From Phycisphaerales bacterium (GTDB lineage: Bacteria; Planctomycetota; Phycisphaerae; Sedimentisphaerales; Anaerobacaceae): a stretch of DNA of 64,000 bases. Within the stretch, counting starts at the first letter, position 1, and every line of letters starts with the position of its first letter. Of this stretch, positions 34,271 to 44,700 are shown in pieces. The notes beneath the pieces were generated by a model. That model searched no databases. It saw only the letters and a list, made by a program, of their open reading frames with translations, and had not been told where the DNA came from. The stretch is taken from contig JAUVYV010000011.1 in the NCBI GenBank assembly GCA_030602885.1, positions 23,357-87,356 on the forward strand, in the 5' to 3' direction. The position numbers and the translations under genes are program-made.

Positions 34271-36352
34271 TTACTTCACCCGCACCGCACCAGGCCCGGT
34301 GACATTCACCTTCACCTTATCGCTGCTCAAATCCCACTCGAGCCCGTCAACGAATACCCCGTTAAAAATGCACCGGTCAAATTCATCACCCCACACCTTG
34401 ACCACCCCATCCCTCACATCATACGAAAACTCACTGCCTACGAATTCCTTGTCCCCGTCTTCATAAGTCACTCCCCCGCTGGCGGCCAGCCTCGCCAATT
34501 CCGTTCGCCCCCCCTTACGCTCATCGAGTTCCGCCTCTATCCGCCCCGCCGACACCTCCACCTTATCACCTATCTGCCCCTCCACAATCGGGAAGTAATT
34601 CAACAGAACGCTGCCCTCACCCCCGTCCGCAACCACCGTCTTTGCATCAAGCGCATACCTCAGCTCCTCAAAATCATATATATACACATGCGACCTCCGC
34701 CGCAGACTGAATCTGCCCGTTTCTTCATTCGGCTCAGCCACCTTCGAATTATCCACATACACCCTCCTCGGCCTTCTCGCAACAAACTCACGTCGCCCGG
34801 CGTCGTAATCAATCTGCTCGCATTTCAACTGCACCCCGCCAAGCACACTCCCCGACAATTTCCTGACGCTCTCCACTGTCACCTCGCCCCCGCTCGCCGT
34901 TATATGCCCAACCCGAGCAATCACCCCACCGGCCTGTCCACCCTTCTTCTCTGCCGGCTCAACCAGCACCTCCGGCGATAAAAGCACATACTCTTGTTCC
35001 ATGTCACCGTCCCTTCGCACCATCCTGCACCGACAATCCCCCGCAAATCGAATCTCATTTGTCCTCGTCCGAAAAACCCCCTCTCGCTTACAGCTCATCA
35101 CCACTGGGACCTGCACAACCCCTTCATTGGCGTCGATAACATCGCCGGCAAAGAATTTAATTTCGCACCCTCCGGGCGCAACCGCCTCACCGCTCACTGC
35201 ATCGTAGTCAATCCGCCGCGCCGTCAAAACCGACTTGCCCTCCGTATCCGCCGCATCCACTCCTCCCGCATCGAAACGCCCACTCCCCTTCCGCTCTCCC
35301 TCAGCCCCAATGAAATCCTCGAACACGTTTTCTCTCGCCTGCGGAGCAATCACCACGCCACCGTCGCACCTGACCACTATCTCCTCGCCCCCCCCCGCCG
35401 CCTCGTCGCTCTCAGCCGCAACCTCATCTGTACCTGCCTCACTTTTGTCCTCCGCCTGCGATTCGTCAATCGATCCTCCCGGCCCTAAAACGCCCGTAAC
35501 CGAAACAACATCCGCCAGCACCACCTGCTCAACGCTGCTCACAACGACATTGCCTTTTAGCACGCACCGGTACGCCCCGCCGGCTCCCGAACCAGCCGCA
35601 CCTGCCGCACCAATAACCCCCTCCGCACCGCCCTGCCGAGCGGCTACGCCACCGGCTCCCAAAACAGACGGCGACGACAACACCCGAAAACGAAGACTCT
35701 CCACTTCACCTATCCGAAGATAATCAACCCGCTGCAATCCCTCATCATACACAACCTCCATCCCCCGCCCCACAAGCCGCGCACGACTCGAAACATACTC
35801 CACGAACCCCGCCGTCGAGAACGCCGTCCGCTCACCCTGAAAACTAACGTCATCGAGATATAAAATCGCCTCATTAACATCGTTGCTGTCTTTGCCGAAT
35901 ATCCTGATCACCACATTCCCCGCCAAGCTCACGTCTTTTGGCGTCGTCTTTCCCGCCGCCGTCTCCACCTGCACCGTACCCGTATCCGCAGTAACCCTCG
36001 CCGTAAACTTCGGCCGGTACAAATCCATAAACGGCTCCTCAAGCACCCACTCATCCCCGCTCTTGTGCAGCACCTCCTCGAACCCGACCACACGCTCCAC
36101 CTGTTTCTGAGCGTCCAGCTTCACTAACCGAACCTGCTTCATCCCCCCGATACCTACACCATCAATCTTGCCCACCGGCCCATTCGCATCCCCCACGTTG
36201 CTGTCCCCTCCAAGCTCCCCCACGCCGGCTCCGCCCTCACCATCCACAAACGAGCTCGGCGCCAGACGCGTGTATACCAGGTAAACCAAAAGAACCGCCA
36301 GAAGCGAGCTAAGCCATACGATAAATCGACGCGAGTTCAGAAACATCTTCAA
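34271..36352 (-). CDS. LptC/LptA-type lipopolysaccharide transport protein, long form
   Basis: A 693-residue protein with an N-terminal anchor (SRRFIVWLSSLLAVLLVYLVYT). It is followed by a Gly-rich linker and several beta-rich segments of OstA/LptC type, such as DVSLAGNVVIRIF, YRCVLKGNVVVSS and LARLAASGGVTYEDGDKEFV, each resembling one strand set of the LptA/LptC jellyroll. LptC of Enterobacteria is about 190 residues, so this is several times longer, with repeated OstA-like units. It would form the periplasmic bridge for LPS-like lipid. The immediate neighbours kdsC and kdsD make KDO, which supports the role. The protein is Gly/Glu/Asp-rich in its linkers. Confidence 0.62.
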   Translation of the reverse strand: MKMFLNSRRFIVWLSSLLAVLLVYLVYTRLAPSSFVDGEGGAGVGELGGDSNVGDANGPVGKIDGVGIGGMKQVRLVKLDAQKQVERVVGFEEVLHKSGDEWVLEEPFMDLYRPKFTARVTADTGTVQVETAAGKTTPKDVSLAGNVVIRIFGKDSNDVNEAILYLDDVSFQGERTAFSTAGFVEYVSSRARLVGRGMEVVYDEGLQRVDYLRIGEVESLRFRVLSSPSVLGAGGVAARQGGAEGVIGAAGAAGSGAGGAYRCVLKGNVVVSSVEQVVLADVVSVTGVLGPGGSIDESQAEDKSEAGTDEVAAESDEAAGGGEEIVVRCDGGVVIAPQARENVFEDFIGAEGERKGSGRFDAGGVDAADTEGKSVLTARRIDYDAVSGEAVAPGGCEIKFFAGDVIDANEGVVQVPVVMSCKREGVFRTRTNEIRFAGDCRCRMVRRDGDMEQEYVLLSPEVLVEPAEKKGGQAGGVIARVGHITASGGEVTVESVRKLSGSVLGGVQLKCEQIDYDAGRREFVARRPRRVYVDNSKVAEPNEETGRFSLRRRSHVYIYDFEELRYALDAKTVVADGGEGSVLLNYFPIVEGQIGDKVEVSAGRIEAELDERKGGRTELARLAASGGVTYEDGDKEFVGSEFSYDVRDGVVKVWGDEFDRCIFNGVFVDGLEWDLSSDKVKVNVTGPGAVRVK

Positions 36353-36388
36353 AATCCGAAAATAAAAAAAACGCGACCCAATTGCGCC

Positions 36389-36901
36389 TCAAGCTAAATA
36401 CCTCTCCATTGCCCCCTCCCATCGCCCCGTCTCCTTCAGAATGTACTCTATCACCTCCCGCACCGCTCCGTCCCCGCCCGACCTGCTCGTCACGTAATCC
36501 GCGCACGCTTTAGCCTCATCCACTGCATTTGCAACCGCAACCCCAAATCCCGCACGCCGTATCACCGGCACATCCGGCAAATCATCACCAACGTACGCTA
36601 TCTCCTCCTCCGTCATTTGCGCCTCTACCAAAAGACCCTTAAGCGCCCCGACCTTATCATGGCAGTCCTCAAGACAGTAATCCGCCTCAATCTGCTGCGC
36701 TCGCACGTGTGTCGGCCCTGCCTTACGACCGCTCAAAAATGCCACCTTCAGACCCGCCCGCCGCCACATACGAATCCCGTGACCGTCCTGAACACAGAAG
36801 AGCTTGCTCTCGCTGCCGTCGGCGTTGACCACTATCTTCCCGTCCGTCAGCACGCCATCGACGTCCAGCACCAACATCTTTATCTTCTCAAAATTCGCCA
36901 T
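36389..36901 (-). CDS. kdsC: KDO-8-phosphate phosphatase
   Basis: A 170-residue HAD type C0 phosphatase. Motif I DVDGVLTDGKIVV, motif II FLSGRKAGPT, the KdsC region CHDKVGALKGLL and motif III VGDDLPDVPVIRRAGFGVAV are all clear. No cap domain, as expected. It removes phosphate from KDO-8-phosphate in the path to the inner core sugar. It lies 36 bases upstream of the LptC-like gene; kdsD is upstream across a MITE. Confidence 0.9.
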   Translation of the reverse strand: MANFEKIKMLVLDVDGVLTDGKIVVNADGSESKLFCVQDGHGIRMWRRAGLKVAFLSGRKAGPTHVRAQQIEADYCLEDCHDKVGALKGLLVEAQMTEEEIAYVGDDLPDVPVIRRAGFGVAVANAVDEAKACADYVTSRSGGDGAVREVIEYILKETGRWEGAMERYLA

Positions 36902-36910
36902 AACCTTCTA

Positions 36911-37044
36911 ATACCAAGTCAAGTTAATTATTGCGCCCCATTGTCATTCCCGCGAAAGCGGGAATCCAGTTTGCCGCAACATGCAGTGAGAATAATACCT
37001 GAACCGCCATTACACTAAGCGCACCTACTAAGTTGACTTGGTAT
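36911..37044. mobile_element. 134-base MITE-like element, copy 2
   Basis: Nearly identical to 23177-23311, with the same ends (ATACCAAGTC... / ...GACTTGGTAT) and orientation. Differences include a T-to-C change in the middle and one deleted base. It lies between kdsD and kdsC, nine bases from the kdsC start codon, so it supplies the sequence just upstream of kdsC. Confidence 0.85.
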
Positions 37045-37052
37045 AAAATGCC

Positions 37053-37077
37053 AAATAGTAAATAGTAAATAGTAAAT
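37053..37077. repeat. Heptamer repeat (AAATAGT)3
   Basis: Three and a half copies of AAATAGT directly after the MITE and before the kdsD stop codon. The same unit occurs near 53545-53578. Confidence 0.85.
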
Positions 37078-37085
37078 CTGTTCGG

Positions 37086-38072
37086 TCACCCCACCACCTT
37101 AATCGTAATAATATCCTGCACGTCAATCAGTCCGACAGGCCGACCCTCACCATCCACTACCGGCAGCTCGTCTATCCTGTACTTATGAAACAGTGCCGTC
37201 GCCTCCGCCGCTAATGAATCCGCACGTATCCGCTTGCAGTTCGCCGTCATCACCGCCCCCGCCTTCCGCGAAAATCCCTTCGGCCCCTCCTTCGTCAACA
37301 ATCGCCGCAGGTCCGCATCAGTTATTATCCCGGACAATTTCCCCTGCCCATCGACTATCATCACCGCACCATGCCGCTTCACGTCGCCGGTCTTCGCAAG
37401 CACCTCTTCTATCGTATCCCCAAGCTCCGCAATCGGCAGCTTCTCGCCGGGCCGAAACATCATCGACTGCTCCACCGTCATCAGCTTCGCGCCCAACGAC
37501 CCGCCCGGATGAAATCGAACATAATCCTCCACACCGAACTTACGCGCCTTCATCACCGTAAGCGCCAGCGCATCCCCTACAGCTAACATGCACGTCGTCG
37601 ATACACTCGGCGCCACACCCAACGGACACGCCTCACTCAGCTTACCCATACAAAGCACAACGTTGCTGTGCTCGCCCAGACTCGAATCCTTTTCCCCTGT
37701 TATCGCTATCAGCTTTATCTCAAGCTCCTTCACCAAGTTTATCAGCCGAATCACCTCGTCCGTCTCCCCCCCGTAGCTCAGCACGATTACGATATCCTCT
37801 TTCCTCAGCCGCCCCAAATCACCGTGCACCGCCTCCGCCGGATGCAAAAAATGGCTCGGCGTACCGGTACTCGCTAAGGTCGCGCTTATCTTCTGACCGA
37901 TTATCCCCGCCTTGCCTATCCCGCTCACTATGCACGAACCCTTGCAGTTGAATATCATCTCAACCGCCCTGCCGAAGCTCTCATCTACTATCCGCCCAAC
38001 CGAGCGTATCGCCTCCGCCTCGCTGCGTATCACATCCCGTGCATATCCCAAATCAAATTCCACCGCCGCCAT
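37086..38072 (-). CDS. kdsD: Arabinose-5-phosphate isomerase
   Basis: A protein of about 328 residues, the same length as E. coli KdsD. It has a sugar isomerase (SIS) domain (CIVSGIGKAGIIGQKISATL, then GDLGRLRKEDIVIVLSYGGE) and two C-terminal CBS domains (SGIITDADLRRLL; VGLIDVQDIITIKV). It converts ribulose-5-phosphate to arabinose-5-phosphate, the first step to KDO. The ATG at 38072 is chosen because the SIS domain begins soon after; AAGGAG lies only one base upstream of that ATG, unusually close. An ATG at 38153 gives 27 more residues. Confidence 0.88.
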   Translation of the reverse strand: MAAVEFDLGYARDVIRSEAEAIRSVGRIVDESFGRAVEMIFNCKGSCIVSGIGKAGIIGQKISATLASTGTPSHFLHPAEAVHGDLGRLRKEDIVIVLSYGGETDEVIRLINLVKELEIKLIAITGEKDSSLGEHSNVVLCMGKLSEACPLGVAPSVSTTCMLAVGDALALTVMKARKFGVEDYVRFHPGGSLGAKLMTVEQSMMFRPGEKLPIAELGDTIEEVLAKTGDVKRHGAVMIVDGQGKLSGIITDADLRRLLTKEGPKGFSRKAGAVMTANCKRIRADSLAAEATALFHKYRIDELPVVDGEGRPVGLIDVQDIITIKVVG

Positions 38073-38159
38073 ACTCCTTTTCTTAATTGACGCAACAAAA
38101 CCGCCCACCAGTATCACCGAATCCCCTCTTCCCGTCAACCCAATCATCAACAATCATTT

Positions 38160-38187
38160 AGCCCCCCAATTTTATTGGGGGGTTTTA
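38160..38187. repeat. Dispersed hairpin, copy 1 (AGCCCCCCAAT type)
   Basis: AGCCCCCCAATTTTATTGGGG continues GGTTTTAT: a 9-pair stem CCCCCCAAT/ATTGGGGGG with TTT loop. It belongs to a family with five more copies at 54.4-56.8 kb. Upstream of kdsD it might also end transcription from the other direction. Confidence 0.75.
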
Positions 38188-38204
38188 TCTCGAAGTGCCG
38201 CATC

Positions 38205-38258
38205 CTTCCCGTAGCACGAGCATCCTTCCCGTAGCACGAGCATCCTGCCCGTGCATTC
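38205..38258. repeat. Short direct repeats GTAGCACGAGCATCCTNCCC
   Basis: Three imperfect copies of a 20-base unit (CATCCTTCCCGTAGCACGAG). A related palindrome, GCACGGGCATCTTGCCCGTG, is at 55730-55749. These look like REP-type sequences. Confidence 0.65.
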
Positions 38259-38345
38259 CTTTGTCATTGCCGGGAGCGAAGCAAGTTTACCCTGAGTGTA
38301 ATCGAAGGGTGGCAATCTCAATCCAATTCCAAATCGCCAATGGCG

Positions 38346-38894
38346 TCAGCCAGGGGTTCTGTTTGAAGGGAGTCTGTTCGGAGGAAAATTTGGGTCCGAT
38401 TCCGGCGGCGGATTCTTGTACCAGACGGGAGCGGGCCAATTCGGGTCTGCTTTAGCCAAATCCTCGAATAATCCCCAACCCCTAAAAATACTTAGCAATT
38501 CCGGGGATTCCCACCAAAGTCCATAAGCAGATTTATCATCCCAGCCGATTTGCATGGTATATTTTACTTTGGGGGTCTCGAAAACAAAAAGCCCGCTATC
38601 TATTCTTTCACCAGTGTGTCTTTTTTTGAATCGCCCTATATCGTATTCTGTATGGTTTGCATCCTTAATACATCTTTTGATTACTTCGACCTTAACAGAG
38701 TCATTAATAGGAAACTCATAATGATATAGCCATTGGTTTGATTTAGGGAAACAGACGATAAACACTTTTACAAACTTAAAAGAATCGAATTTTGCAAAAT
38801 TATCCTTCGTCACCTCGACTTCTGGCTTCTTTTTTGAACATCCAAACATACAGAGGACAAGTAATATGTTGAAAGAAATTAGTATCGTTTTCAT
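38346..38894 (-). CDS. Hypothetical lipoprotein
   Basis: A 182-residue protein with a lipoprotein signal ending in VLCMFGCSKKK (lipid-modified Cys near residue 19). The mature part is rich in Trp, Phe, Lys and Asp, with a proline-rich tail (PPPESDPNFPPNRLPSNRTP). I recognise no family. Together with the next genes on this strand it forms a run of unrelated envelope proteins of somewhat lower GC than their surroundings, typical of an accessory island. Confidence 0.58.
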   Translation of the reverse strand: MKTILISFNILLVLCMFGCSKKKPEVEVTKDNFAKFDSFKFVKVFIVCFPKSNQWLYHYEFPINDSVKVEVIKRCIKDANHTEYDIGRFKKRHTGERIDSGLFVFETPKVKYTMQIGWDDKSAYGLWWESPELLSIFRGWGLFEDLAKADPNWPAPVWYKNPPPESDPNFPPNRLPSNRTPG

Positions 38895-38912
38895 AGTTTA
38901 TCCCTCTTTTCT

Positions 38913-39152
38913 TTATGGGTTTGTCTTTAAATAGATATCCGGCATGTAAGCGACACCCCTTATTCTAAAGTTCCTAAGGACTTCATAGGTAGTAATTTTT
39001 ATCGCTTCAGTAATTGCTTCGTCAGCACTTTCGCCGTCTCCCAATTGGTTCCAGAAGGTATTGAAAAACTGTTTATAGTAGGTATACCATCCTCCTATTA
39101 CCACGCTGCCTGAACCGATGGCTACCTGATCCTCTTGGCATAAAATCGGCAG
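38913..39152 (-). pseudogene. C-terminal fragment of a secreted, possibly peptidase-like protein
   Basis: The frame opens after an in-frame stop and has no proper start. It reads through QEDQVAIGSGSVVIGGWYTY and FFNTFWNQLGDGESADEAI to KTNP. The pattern (small-residue strand, Trp/Tyr, then LGDGESADEAI helix) resembles the region after the active site in clan CD (caspase/gingipain-like) proteins; compare the end of the 1038-residue neighbour. It is only a remnant. A GTG at 39102-39104 could start a 63-residue peptide. Confidence 0.4.
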
Positions 39153-39217
39153 TTACTTCTACTGGCAGCTCGGCAACAAAAATAATTTCAACCGGAAAAA
39201 ACTTAGTCCTGTCTATT

Positions 39218-40612
39218 TTATGGGTTTTGCACGGATAAGTCTTCGATCCCTATCCAGTCAATGGCCGCCGACATAACTGTCGAACTCATACACCTGACCC
39301 ATACCGTAACTGAGTCAACGTTTTGCGGGAGCGTAATATCAGTGATCTCTCGGCCTTGCACCTCTTTCTCAGTCGATATTTCCATGAATTGTCCTTTAGT
39401 GGTGAACGAGGAGTCGTAGAGGACCATTCTGCCCGCTGCAAGACCTTTATTTCCGGAAGGTAAGGCATCGAGACCGGCCATTTGTCTCGGGCTAAGGTCA
39501 CGACCATCGGGACTATTCGGTGCCGCGTGTATGGAAACGGACCACTGTCCTTCGTCTGGCTCGCTTAGCGTGGCCACACGCGCCTTTACTCTGTACGTGT
39601 GTCCCGTAGTCAGACCAATGAACTTCCTGAAAACACCACCCGTGCCGCCCTGAGTTCCCATATTGATGACCTGATAGAAAGGCTTGCTCTGCGGTGTTTT
39701 GACTGGGTGATACTGACGGTTTGGAACCGGGGGCAAATCGTTTCTTATGCCCTCGTCAAAACTTATCTTGTTCTCATTTGCATCCAAAGTCCAGGGCTGC
39801 CAGTTCGGAGCTATCCCGACGGTAAAAGGAATACCAAACAATTCTTCCTGGACATTATTGTTGAGGTGGATAGCTGCGGCATTCGACGGAATATCGTTGC
39901 GAACCCCAAATACCCAAATATTAAGATCGCTTGCTATGTTTGAGGAAACATGGCCGCCGCCAAATAGCTCAGCTATAAGCTTATGCTCACCTGGCGCACT
40001 CGCTGAATATTTGCTCAAGTCGAGGACATAGCTTTCTGAATTCCCCGGGAGAATAGCCCCTCCAATTATCCTGTGAAACATAATTCTAATGGAATCGTAA
40101 GTGTCCGGTGATGGGTTGCTCCATCTTAACGAAATGCTGTTGGCTTCTCGGTCATAGGTGCAGGTTAGAGAGTGGGGCGGCTGAGGAATACCTAACCCGA
40201 CTTCCGTTCCGGCGATTATATAGGGACCGCAATCACCGACTAAACCCTTCAATTCGCCTCCGGATGAAGTGACAACTCTGGCTCCGGTTTCATGGAGGCC
40301 GCCGCGAACAATTATCCAACCGAAGGGATTTGTCTCCTCGATGACGTCAGCCAGTCGTTCTATTACCCTTTCAGCCGGCTCTCCTGCCGTCGTTTCAACG
40401 GTAGCGCATTTTGCCTTGCCCCCGAGATATTTATAGAATACCAGCGTTCCGCCCGATGCCTCGCCCGTGAAGGTAATGCAACAACGAGCCATTGCACTTT
40501 CCCCCGGTTGTGCGTCCGAACATTCGCGTGCCGATAATCCGGTTGCCCCAAATAGAATAGCAACTACGATTGTCGCAAAAGCTGTGGCTTTTTCTCGTCT
40601 TATGCACATCAT
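39218..40612 (-). CDS. Hypothetical secreted protein with Ig-like and jellyroll regions
   Basis: A 464-residue protein with a clear signal peptide (IVVAILFGATGLSAREC). The first 130 residues include CCITFTGEASGGTLVFYKYL. A fibronectin-III-like segment follows (PPHSLTCTYDREANSISLRW), and the C-terminal 200 residues (YQVINMGTQGG, TTGHTYRVKARVATL, ITLPQNVDSVTVWVRCMSS) resemble a carbohydrate-binding jellyroll. Family not known. It could be an extracellular binding or adhesin-type protein. It ends about 65 bases before the peptidase-like fragment. Confidence 0.55.
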   Translation of the reverse strand: MMCIRREKATAFATIVVAILFGATGLSARECSDAQPGESAMARCCITFTGEASGGTLVFYKYLGGKAKCATVETTAGEPAERVIERLADVIEETNPFGWIIVRGGLHETGARVVTSSGGELKGLVGDCGPYIIAGTEVGLGIPQPPHSLTCTYDREANSISLRWSNPSPDTYDSIRIMFHRIIGGAILPGNSESYVLDLSKYSASAPGEHKLIAELFGGGHVSSNIASDLNIWVFGVRNDIPSNAAAIHLNNNVQEELFGIPFTVGIAPNWQPWTLDANENKISFDEGIRNDLPPVPNRQYHPVKTPQSKPFYQVINMGTQGGTGGVFRKFIGLTTGHTYRVKARVATLSEPDEGQWSVSIHAAPNSPDGRDLSPRQMAGLDALPSGNKGLAAGRMVLYDSSFTTKGQFMEISTEKEVQGREITDITLPQNVDSVTVWVRCMSSTVMSAAIDWIGIEDLSVQNP

Positions 40613-40681
40613 ATAATCCTCACTTTCTTTCTTGTGCTGCTCAGTGGCGCTACCCTTAGCAGCACGAGATTCGATGTTATG

Positions 40682-40942
40682 TTACCTCCATACGTATTTA
40701 CAAGGGCCTGGCTCTCCATAATTTATTTCCGGGCTGAATTCTGACCCTTCACGACATAAACCTGTCCGTTGTCTGATGACAACGTTGGTAAGAACAACCT
40801 GCCAATTGTATTTGCCAATAGTCTGTTCATCACAGTACTCTGGATAATATTCCGGCCGGTCTCGAGTTATATGTCTGGTACCTATGATGCGCCGCCCGCT
40901 CGCGTTCTTCAAAATCCAAAAGTAATTGCCCCCGTGTAAACC
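40682..40942 (-). pseudogene. Cysteine-containing C-terminal gene fragment
   Basis: An open stretch of about 86 codons following an in-frame stop: GLHGGNYFWIL then KNASGRRIIGTRHITRDRPE and on to EPGPCKYVWR. It has three Cys and many aromatic residues and lacks an ATG. A TTG at 40912 could start 76 residues. It looks like the tail of a lost secreted or lipid-anchored protein. Confidence 0.3.
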
Positions 40943-41048
40943 CTATCCTGCCTCAAAACTCCATCGAGAGATTTTCCATATATCTATTGCATAGATGTGT
41001 TGGACTCAAGCAATGCGATCACAGGCCCATAATCTTCTTGCTCCAAGG

Positions 41049-41702
41049 CTATCTTTTGTTGGTGTCGTGCACACTCCATTCGCTTAATTGCTCGCTAAGC
41101 TCTCCCGATTCCCAACCAACACCACAGACAGTATTGCCATGGCGACTGATAGGTACAATGAACTTGTGCTTGTCTGTAATAACCTGCATTCGCTCAATAT
41201 CTGCGATTACCCAGTCCTCATGTGCAAACCTGTCCTTTTCTCCTTTTATCGCTTCAGAAAGGAGTCTCAACACCTCTCTCACGTCTTCCGGTTCAGTAAC
41301 CTGCACCCAAGGTTGCCAGTCCTTTGGCTTAGTGAACTCAGAACCAAGTATTTCGCAGAACGCTATCTTCTCAACTTTTTCGCTCTCAAGATATTCCCAG
41401 ATACACTCCAATCGATTATATATCCTCCATGCATTTGATAAAGGATGTTTTCTGCCTTCACAGCACCCTGCAAGTTCAAAGATCACCTCCCTGAATTCTT
41501 CAAACCCAACTTCATCAACCGGAGCATTGCTGTCATCTGCGAAAAAAGCCACATTGCTGATGTTTTCTTCCCTCAGATTATTGAACAACTGCTTTAATCT
41601 GTGACATTCCGGGCTTTTACCCGGTGAAACACCGCGGTTACTCTCTGTACACCCGGTAAATGCAAGCAATATACTAACACTTATTACCAACGTATTTTTC
41701 AT
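41049..41702 (-). CDS. Hypothetical lipoprotein
   Basis: A 217-residue protein. The N-terminus MKNTLVISVSILLAFTGCTE is a standard lipoprotein signal with Cys at residue 18. The mature part is charged and helical (ECHRLKQLFNNLREENI, VEKIAFCEILGSEF, EDVREVLRLLSEAIKG) and ends in a beta-type region with CGVGWESGELSEQLSEW. No family is recognised. It starts 15 bases after the end of the large beta-helix protein gene and may share its transcript. Confidence 0.6.
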   Translation of the reverse strand: MKNTLVISVSILLAFTGCTESNRGVSPGKSPECHRLKQLFNNLREENISNVAFFADDSNAPVDEVGFEEFREVIFELAGCCEGRKHPLSNAWRIYNRLECIWEYLESEKVEKIAFCEILGSEFTKPKDWQPWVQVTEPEDVREVLRLLSEAIKGEKDRFAHEDWVIADIERMQVITDKHKFIVPISRHGNTVCGVGWESGELSEQLSEWSVHDTNKR

Positions 41703-41716
41703 AATCCAATTTCCGA

Positions 41717-44700
41717 TTATTCTATCCTTAAGTCAGTCAAATCTCCCTGACCCTTTAATCTGTAGTTATCGTGAGGCCCGTCGGGTATCCAGTCCGTCTC
41801 ATTGATAGCATACATCAAAGCAGTATAAAGGCTGTCACCTTCTTCGAGCTTACTCCACTCGTGGATAGCAAAATGGTTAAACTTCGACGTTTCAGACTTC
41901 GGTACCTCTCCCCACCAGCCCTGAAAAACCTGTGTCCACGAGCTTGACATTCCCAAAGCCCAACTCATATCAGAATGCGGGAGGTCAAAAAGTCCCTGTT
42001 GTCCGCTTTCGCCTTCCATCAGTGTACCCCCACTCAGCTTCAATCGCCCGGTAAAACAACAATCAAAATGAACGAACTTCAACTGACCTTGGTTAAACCC
42101 TATTTGCCAGATGCTATTCGCAGTTGTCTCCAAGTTTCCAGGCAGCTTCTCACACCAAGAAGGAGCTTGACCCGGAGCAAAATCCGATTGCTTAACAGAA
42201 TAAGCAATTCCATCACTGAGTTTTATTTTTGTCCTAAGAATTTCATCAGTTGTATAACCACCGTGATCGCAATAGTATATATATTTGATATTGCGATTTG
42301 CACCAAACCATGCAAGAACTTCATAGCTTGCTTGGCTACCCTTTAAGTAACGGTAAGGAACACTGCGAGTCCCAAAAGCGCCTCTGACCGCTTGAATAAC
42401 TCCATAATCACCGAAGTTCCTCATCCACCAACTCGGCACGATGATTAAGGCTTTGATATTTGCTGGGACCTTTTCAGGGTCGAATTTCAATCCCAGCGGT
42501 TTACTTACTGGTGTTCCTCTTGTTCCAATCTCTTCGAAAACGATGGAGTCAAGGTCTCCAGAAAGAGTAACTCCTGAAGGAATAAATCCATGCAGATTTG
42601 GTCCTGAGTATATTTGAGACCATATAATGCTATTGTCCTCGTCATATATCTTGACAGAAACGTCGTTTGGGCCTGAGTAATAGGCACAGAAGTAGTGAGG
42701 TTCATTGGAGTCATAAGCATCACGGCAGAAACAATAGCTCACAAAGCAGTTGAAGGCACTATCTTTGAGATTCGAACAGGTAATTCGGCCAGAATTGCTG
42801 ATGCTAACCGCTTTGAACTGGTGCATACCAGTACCTGAACTAGAGATGTCTACCGGCAGATGCTCTCCCTCTTCAAACCAGTATACCTCACCAATGTATT
42901 TCCCGTCAATAAGAAGAAATACACGCTGGGTATCTGATGTAAAATCACTTACTCCGACATCAATAAACCCATCACTCGAATCGCCATAAGTATTGATTTT
43001 TATGTTAGGGTCTGCGAGTTTCAGCCATTGTTCAGCCATCGCGTTCAGGTCGTCAATATCGTATGTTGTCCCCCAGCCGTCGGCGAGAATCGCAAAATCT
43101 TCAAAATCCACATCCAAGTCATCATCCAAATCAAAAGACAAAGACTCACCACTTCCTGGATTAGAAAAATCCCAAGCTGGGTAGTGAAAGCCAATATCCA
43201 CATAATTATAATCCGGCAATTTATCAACATCGGTTGTTTTGCCGATAAGCCGGGTTTGCTCTATAAGCTCCAAGCCCGCGTTGATAAAGTTGCAGTCCTG
43301 CCTCAGGTAACACATCGGCATCCAGTCGGCACCCTCTATATAAGGCCAGGCCGTCTCTATCACCGCATCATATTCATCAAAGGCCCAGTTCTTGTCACTC
43401 GCGTTGCCGTAATATCCGGTATTAGTGACTATCGAATACATGTAACCGTTCACAATGGCAATCCCATACACGTAAGAACCGGATACAATATTATTTGTCA
43501 GCACGGCTAATCCCGCGTCGCCGGCCTCGGCAACGCCGTGCACGATTATACCGACATCCTGATAATAATCGCACGTATTATTCTCTATCGAAATATCACT
43601 TTCAGCCGAGCCTTGCCCGTTTGGATCGCCTAAGAACACCTCGATTCCGCTGTAGTACGACCCAAAAACAAGATTATTCCGTATATCCGTATGCCTCGGC
43701 CCGAATTCCACAATACCATATGCATTATTATAGAAGTAGTTGTCGCATATATCCGCATCCAATCTATTATCCACCACTATCACACCTGCATACGCATATT
43801 CGATGTGGCTGTACATTATCTTCGTATTGCTCGATGCGGTAGGCTCGATATAAATCGGACAGTAATAATCGGCGTATCCCGGCTCAGCCGAGTCCGACGT
43901 ATAGACAACCGGATTGCCCGGCCGACCGGCTGAAATCAACGTACCTCCGTTGTTTACGAACATCGCTTTATCTGCTGCAAATTCAACAATCGCCCCCGGC
44001 TCAATCACGAGCAGCGCCTGAACATTCGCATCCGCTGTAACATGGTATGTATTACCCCCCGTCCATATCTGATTGGACGTAATATCCGAGCTTACCTCTA
44101 TAGTACTTCTTGTTCCCTCAGGCATGTCTCCTGCCCTTAGCCAATTCGTTCTTTCCGTAATCACCCCGTCTTTACCTGCAAGCGACAAGCCTTCATAGCT
44201 CCCTCGCAACATACAAACGGTCTCATCAGCAATACCGGGACTCTCCAACAAAACCTGTTCCGCCTGCTCTCTCGGCCTTTCTATTAGTGCTGCCGGTTCA
44301 TAGACTAACGGTAACTGCACCTCGCTGTCAGAGGTGCTCTCTTCTGGCTCAGCCGCCTGTTCCGCTTGCGGCTCCGGCGCCACCCAGCTTAGCCCCTCAA
44401 AGTCTATACCGATTACGGAGCTTGCATCAGCTTGCAACGAGTAGAACAAAAACAGTTTGTAAACTTCCGTCCCTGCTGTTACAGAAATTCCGTCAATAAC
44501 CATGTTCTGGCCAGTAACAAGTAATACCGTACCAAACTCCCCGTCGTCGTCAAACACAAACCGATACGCCGTTGCACCGCCCGCATTGACTTCGTTCGGC
44601 CCACTCAACGGCTCAACGCTCCCTCTGTCTTCGCATATTACCGAATAGCTCTTCTCTTCTACATCACCCGCCCCCGACACGGAGATTATCAGGTTCTCTT

